A DNA stretch of 33,725 nucleotides from Leidyana gryllorum EB-2025a (Eukaryota; Apicomplexa). Below the pieces are notes generated by a model, which was given only the letters and a program-made list of their open reading frames with translations, had not been told where the DNA came from and made no database searches. Of this stretch, positions 29,579 through 33,725 are shown one piece after another. The stretch spans positions 1 to 33,725 of the forward strand of contig JBLWGC010000108.1 of assembly GCA_048772705.1 (NCBI GenBank). Reading direction: 5' to 3'. Numbering within the stretch: the first letter of the stretch is position 1; the number at the start of each line of letters is the position of its first letter. The translations under genes were made by a program, and so were the position numbers.

Positions 29579-29797
29579 GAAGCACAGACGAAAGGAACTG
29601 TCAGCAGCCGGCCGCAACCGGTCTACTAAGAAGTCTGTGTCTCGGGGACCGGTCCGGCCGGCCGGGGAGACACGGACACGCGAACACACACTGTTTTTTG
29701 AGTGACTACGTGCGATACGAACTGGTATAAGACATGGACTTACGAAACGGCAAGGTGCTAGGCGCCATGACAACGAACACGGGCAAGCCGTGTTACA
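29574..29797 (+). repeat. 3' LTR of Z
   Basis: 224 bp, TGTAAG...TTACA. It includes an inverted repeat (GTGTCTCGGGG and GGGGAGACAC around CCGGCCGG, about 29636-29674), TTTTTTGAGTGA, and an ATG at 29734 opening M-D-L-R-N-G. Confidence 0.92.
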
Positions 29798-30240
29798 CTG
29801 TCCGCGTGTCAGGTGGGAGTTCCAGGAAATCCATATGCACTTCGACCCAGGGTTGTGATGGGATGTTTAGTGGGTTCAGGAGGCCGAGGGGGCGGTGGCG
29901 TCGTTGCTTACCCAATTGGCATGTCTGGCATTGTCGGCAAAACTGGGCTACGTCGTTCGTCATCCCAGGCCAGGTGAAGGTGGCTCGGATCCTATTTGCC
30001 GTCTTTTGCGGTCCGTAGTGGCCGGCGGTAAGTGTTGAGTGGGCCTCGCCTATGATTTGGGAGATCAATCCCGGGTCGAGTGGGACTTCGATACAGCCGT
30101 CTTCGGTGATGGGCAGGTTGGCGACCCAACGGACTGGTCCGCATGCTCCGGCTTGGTTCTGTCTGGTGCGCCATGCTTCAAGTAGGCTGCTATGTATCTG
30201 GGGCAGTTGATTGTCGACGGGAGGTTCACGGGAAAAATTA

Positions 30241-30470
30241 TTTTGCGGCTCGGAAGGGTCGTTCGTGGCGGGGCTATGTTCGTCGGCGGTGTTCGTCCGA
30301 TTTTGCGGCTCGGAAGGGTCGTTCGTGGCGGGGCTGTGTTCGTCGGCGGTGTTCGTCCGATTTTGCGGCTCGGAAGGGTCGTTCGTGGCGGGGCTGTGTT
30401 CGTCGGCGGTGTTCGTCCGATTTTGCGGCTCGGAAGGGTCGTTCGTGGCGGTGTCGGTGTTCGTCGGCGG
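30241..30470 (-). repeat. 60 bp tandem repeat in pol of H
   Basis: Three full units of exactly 60 bp and a partial fourth (starts 30241, 30301, 30361, 30421), nearly identical. Because 60 is a multiple of three, the frame is kept: the units code for 20 residues containing NDPSEPQN and TADEHS, rich in Asn, Thr, Pro, Asp and Glu. They lie between RNase H and the integrase finger, a region of low conservation in this family. Confidence 0.95.
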
Positions 30471-32407
30471 TGAATCGCTCACGTCGGTACTTCGTAACGG
30501 ATTTATGCGTGTCGTCAGCGAGAGGACTCGCGCGGTATTCCTCTCCTCTGTCGGCTTATTCGGTCGGCTGAGTAAGTCGGCGATGATGTTATCGCAGCCT
30601 TTCACGTATTCGAACTCGAGATGGTACTCAGCTAAGGTGATTAACCACCGTGCCTGTCGGTCTGACAAGTGTGGCTGCTTCATCAGGTATATCAAGGGGC
30701 GGTGGTCCGTATGGACTCTTATTTCACGGCCCACTAGCAGCTGTCGCCAGTGTCGGACCGCGAAGACCACTGCGAGGAGTTCCCTCTCGTGGGTCGGGTA
30801 GCGTTGCTCGACATCGGTCAGAGCGTGTGAGAAGAAGTCGGCCGGTTTCCGCATCTTCCCTGCCTCTTCCTCGTATTCGAGGGTCGCTCCGATTGCCCGA
30901 GCACTGGCGTCTGTGTGTAGGTGTAGTGTGGTTGCGTGGAGCGGTATGTAACCGAGGGTAGGTGCCGCGAGGAGTAGTGACTTCAGGTTGGTCCACGCTG
31001 TTGTGATACTGTTGTCGGATTGGATAGGGGCTTTGGGGTCCTTTAGGCCCGTCATGGCCTCATATAATGGGGCGGCGACCCTTGCAAAGTTTGGGACGAA
31101 TCGGCGGTAGTAATTGACCAGGCCAAGTGCGCTTTGCGTTTCGCGGAGAGTGGTAGGTACGGGTATATTTTCGATTGCTTCACATTTGGTCCTTAGTGGT
31201 TTGATTCCCTCGGCGGAGATGGTATGCCCCACGTAATCGACTTCGTCTAGGAAGAACCTTGATTTCCGCCGATGGACGATGAGCTGGTGATGGTTCAAAC
31301 GGGAGAAAACGTCTATCAGGTGAGTGCGGTGGGATTCGAAATCTGTGCTGAACACTAAGACGTCGTCTAGGTAGACGAACACAAACTCTCCAATGATGTC
31401 GCGAAAGACGAGATTCATGAGAGACATGAATGTGGCTGGGGCATTGCACAATCCGTTTGGCATGCTGACCCATTCAAAGAGACCCCACGGAGTCGTGAAA
31501 GCGGTGAGTGCGCGGCTGGAAGGGTGAACTCTGACTTGGTGGAAACCGCTTTTGAGGTCGAGCGTGCTGAAGACGCGCGCTCCGTTCAGGACCATTAGGG
31601 CGTCGTGGAGATTCGGCATGGGGTAGGCGGCTTTGACTGTGCGTCCGTTAAGTGCTCGATAGTCACATACGAGGCGGGGTGTTGTGGTATCTTTCTTGGG
31701 CACGAAGAGGCAAGGTGAAGCCCATGTGGACGTCGAGTGCGTGATCTTCCCTTCCTCGAGTAAGGTAAATAATTGTTCCTTCATTTCCCGTATGTATACT
31801 TGTGGCACGCGGTAGGGGGGTCTGGCGTATGCTGGGGCGTGGACGTTCGTGAGGGTGATGCGGTGGTCGATTCCTGGGCGGACTGGGGGGGTAGGAGGTT
31901 GTTCGAGAAAGACCGCGGGGAAGCGTTCGGCGAGAAACAATGCCTTCTCCGGGATGGGGACTCGCACAGGTGGCGGCACTCCTGTCGAGGGGAGGTCGTG
32001 GCGCGTCGGCAGGTCAGACGGGGGTATTCTCGCTACGTGTACGGAGGTGCGGTGGGTGACTATGCGGAGTCGTTCATTTCCCGTTTCTATTTTTATGCGT
32101 GCTCTGATTATATCTGGGGTACCCAGAATGAGGTCGTATGTGGCTTGAGGTACCACCAAAGCCGTGATTGTGAGCGGCGGTCTGGCGGGGAGGTGGAGAG
32201 TAAGTATGGCGGAAGCTGAGGTGGTTTCCTCGGACCACAGTCCCTTGATTTGGACGTGGGAAGATTGTGTAGGGAGTTGAAGTTGTTCAACAACGTGTTT
32301 GCAGACGCAGCTGGCCTCTGCCCCAGTGTCGACCAGGATGACGGCTCGGGGCAGCTGCGTGTCCTTCCAGGGGTGGCTTATCGGCCAGACGGCAGTGAGC
32401 GCCCGAC

Positions 32408-33475
32408 CTACTTGGGCATTTCGGTCGGGCCTAGCGGAAAATCCGAAACGGTCATGTCTTGAGTATCGGCCTCGATGACGTGGACTCGGCGAGTTTTCGT
32501 TGGTTGCAGCGGTCGTGGTTGGTGAGGAGGTCTCTTGCGGTCGTCCCTGGGTTGAGGGCAGGCTGCGGAGCGGTGTTCGTTGCTCCCACAGTTGAAGCAT
32601 CGCCGTTCTTCTACACACTGGGTGTAAGAGAAGGGGCAACGGGATCCTACAGATCCACCACTTGGTGTGACTCTGTAGTGGAAGACGTCGGCGGTCGTAG
32701 AGCGGTTACCGACACGTTCAGCCCACTCCAGGGCGCGTCGTGCGGCTTCCTCGAAGGTCACTGACAGGTTGGCGGCCACGAGTTGATCGTCTGACGCGGG
32801 AAGTCCGCGATAGAACATCTTTACCAGTAGGTCATCTGGTACTGTCTGGGGTATGGCTCGGCGGAGTCTACGGCTCTCGTCTACGTATTCCTGCATTGAT
32901 GCTGTCTTTCGCGGGTTTACGAAGCGCGTGAATGGGTCGTCCGAGGTGGATCGGGGGGCGAATTCTTTGATGAAGGCGGTTTTGAAGTGTTCCCACCCTT
33001 GTTCTGGTAGGTCGGGTAGCGTTAGGGCCCATTGAGCGGCAGAACCGTGGAGATATGAGCAAGCCCACGCCGCGCGATGTTCTTCGGGGGTATGGCGGGT
33101 CCTGAACCTCAGTGAAATCGCGTCCAGCCACTCCTGTGCTTCTCTACGGCGTCGTCCATCAAATGGTTGCATGTTCTTCAGGGGATCTTGTCCGTCGGTG
33201 AAGGGGTGAAGTTGTGTGGATACAGCTGGCGGTGGTGGACTTGTCGGGGGTGCCGGTCCGGGGGCGCTGGGTTTGGCTGCGTTCGTCTTCAGCAGAGTAA
33301 GAATTTCGAGCATCGTGTGGTTCAGGGCATCTAAGCTGACCGAGCTGTCTAGGTGAGTTGTGGATAGGGATTCGGCTGAAGCGGATGTTGGTTCTTTAGG
33401 CGGGTGCGTGGCTTCCAACGACGCACTGCTACCAGTTTCAGCCCCGTGGGCTCCTGTTGATCGTTTTGTAGGCAT
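32408..33475 (-). CDS. gag: Gag of H
   Basis: 355 residues from the ATG at 33475, inside the LTR. The frame is open further upstream into the flank, but that would start outside the element, so I prefer 33475. It reads through the primer-binding site (E-T-G-S-S-A). A Pro- and Ala-rich stretch precedes a capsid-type region (FDGRRRREAQEWLD, FYRGLP), then a zinc knuckle at about residues 293-306 (CFNCG...H...C) and a basic tail. The heptamer at 32444-32438 lies about a dozen codons before the stop. The N-terminal peptide (M-P-T-K-R-S) lacks the LRSG type. Confidence 0.88.
   Translation of the reverse strand: MPTKRSTGAHGAETGSSASLEATHPPKEPTSASAESLSTTHLDSSVSLDALNHTMLEILTLLKTNAAKPSAPGPAPPTSPPPPAVSTQLHPFTDGQDPLKNMQPFDGRRRREAQEWLDAISLRFRTRHTPEEHRAAWACSYLHGSAAQWALTLPDLPEQGWEHFKTAFIKEFAPRSTSDDPFTRFVNPRKTASMQEYVDESRRLRRAIPQTVPDDLLVKMFYRGLPASDDQLVAANLSVTFEEAARRALEWAERVGNRSTTADVFHYRVTPSGGSVGSRCPFSYTQCVEERRCFNCGSNEHRSAACPQPRDDRKRPPHQPRPLQPTKTRRVHVIEADTQDMTVSDFPLGPTEMPK
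32438..32444 (-). promoter_or_regulatory. Candidate -1 frameshift heptamer (H)
   Basis: GGATTTT on the minus strand, G-GAT-TTT in the gag frame, with the -1 frame open into pol. Confidence 0.7.
33422..33434 (-). other. Primer-binding site of H
   Basis: TGGTAGCAGTGCG on the minus strand, one base from the inferred LTR end. Confidence 0.85.
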
Positions 33476-33602
33476 GGCAGTCGGTTTGTTCGAGTCGTGC
33501 AACAGGTAAAAATTGGACACACGTGTGTCTGCGCGTCTCCGGCCGGCCGGCCGTTGACGGAGACGGGCTATCCGCCGGATTGGCTTCGGCCAACCGACTA
33601 CA
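33436..33602 (-). repeat. 5' LTR of H (boundaries inferred)
   Basis: About 167 bp. The left boundary is set by the primer-binding site and the right by a TGTAG start. On the minus strand it ends TGAAA, not TTACA or TTATA as in the others. It contains a clear inverted repeat (GTCTCCGG, CCGGCCGG, CGGAGACG; about 33534-33565). With no second LTR the ends cannot be confirmed. Confidence 0.7.
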
Positions 33603-33725
33603 GACTTCCGCAAGGTCCTTTTCTAGGCCGCAACTGTCGGCCACCTCGTATGGTGCCGATGCCGGGGGCCAGTTGCGTGGGTTGGTCGAGGAGGGGGGTC
33701 GGAGCGTTGGCTCTCGTTGGGCTAA
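33603..33725. other. Right flank, unassigned
   Basis: 123 bases after H. One minus-strand frame is open across it, but I recognise no domain. It may be part of an older element into which H inserted, or host sequence. Confidence 0.4.

Larger units (their letters stand above)
28261..29797 (+). mobile_element. Element Z: 3' part (integrase, chromodomain, LTR)
   Basis: It starts abruptly at the integrase zinc finger, next to the F1 3' LTR, and runs through the integrase core and chromodomain to a 224 bp 3' LTR. It lies in the integrase region of H; the right flank is CTGTC (29798-29802). Its 5' half is not in the window. Nearest relatives are F, G and A. Confidence 0.9.
29798..32444 (-). pseudogene. 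5' part of pol of H, cut by Z
   Basis: Protease (LVDTGAE), reverse transcriptase with YLDD (31362-31373), RNase H (TDAS, ERELLAV, TDHRPL), a long repetitive linker, and the integrase HHCC finger (His...GHY, then CRQCQTC); the frame ends at the Z LTR just inside the integrase core. It is in the -1 frame relative to gag from the heptamer at 32444-32438. What remains is open. The linker carries a 20-residue tandem repeat not seen in the other elements. Confidence 0.9.
29798..33602 (-). mobile_element. Element H: 5' part (LTR, gag, PR, RT, RNase H, integrase finger)
   Basis: From the right on the minus strand: LTR, primer-binding site, gag, pol up to the start of the integrase core, where Z cuts in. 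The surviving frames are open. The left half with the 3' LTR is not in the window. No LTR pair is available for dating. Confidence 0.9.

Noticed and set aside
29252-29773. 173-codon minus-strand frame
   Set aside because: It is antisense to the Z chromodomain and LTR, with no recognisable motif.
30241-30470. CRISPR array
   Set aside because: The units are contiguous 60 bp tandem repeats without spacers and are in frame inside pol of a eukaryotic element.
1-33725. Envelope gene or other extra frame downstream of pol in any element
   Set aside because: In every complete element pol ends at or within a few bases of the 3' LTR, leaving no room for an env frame.

Overview
The window is a stack of nested Ty3/gypsy LTR retrotransposons with C-terminal chromodomains (chromovirus type). 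I see no host gene, tRNA gene, rRNA or CRISPR array. The host must be a eukaryote. Compact chromoviruses with intronless Gag and Pol frames would suit a fungus or a protist, but the sequence does not settle this. Every primer-binding site reads TGGTAGCAGTGCG, the complement of a tRNA 3' end with A73 and a U72-C71-G70 acceptor, which fits a eukaryotic initiator tRNA-Met.

Layout, left to right (letters are my labels). A (+, 1-5041) is nearly complete, damaged, and carries a solo LTR in pol. It sits in the RNase H region of B (-, 5042-6586). C (-, 6587-10989) sits near the start of B pol and carries two solo LTRs. X (+) begins at 10990 inside C gag. E (-, 11217-15908) looks whole, has LTRs that are identical by eye, and has an ACCCT target duplication. 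F2 (+, 15909-18213) is the 3' half of an F-family element. A gag fragment Y (+, 18214-18666) separates it from F1 (+, 18667-28260), a whole-looking element whose 3' LTR is split by G (-, 23339-28115), also whole-looking with identical LTRs and a CTCCG duplication. After F1 comes the 3' part of Z (+, 28261-29797), inserted in the integrase region of H (-, 29798-33602). The last 123 bases are unassigned.

The elements share a very economical plan. Gag starts inside the 5' LTR, in most families with a short peptide of the form M-x-LR(S/N)-(G/R/K/S). The primer-binding site is read as codons (usually Y-T-G-S-S-A). Pol lies in the -1 frame relative to Gag, and a GGATTTT heptamer in the frame G-GAT-TTT precedes the gag stop in all six elements where that region survives. 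In five of six families the polypurine tract codes for the last Pol residues and the Pol stop is made by the first bases of the 3' LTR (TGTAA or TGTAG). Most LTRs also carry a GC-rich inverted repeat with GTCTCC/GGAGAC arms.

The nesting is incomplete in an informative way. B, C and X lack their right halves, Z and H lack their left halves, and the changeover lies within F1, whose flanks do not match. A deletion between two near-identical F copies, or an assembly collapse at them, would explain this.
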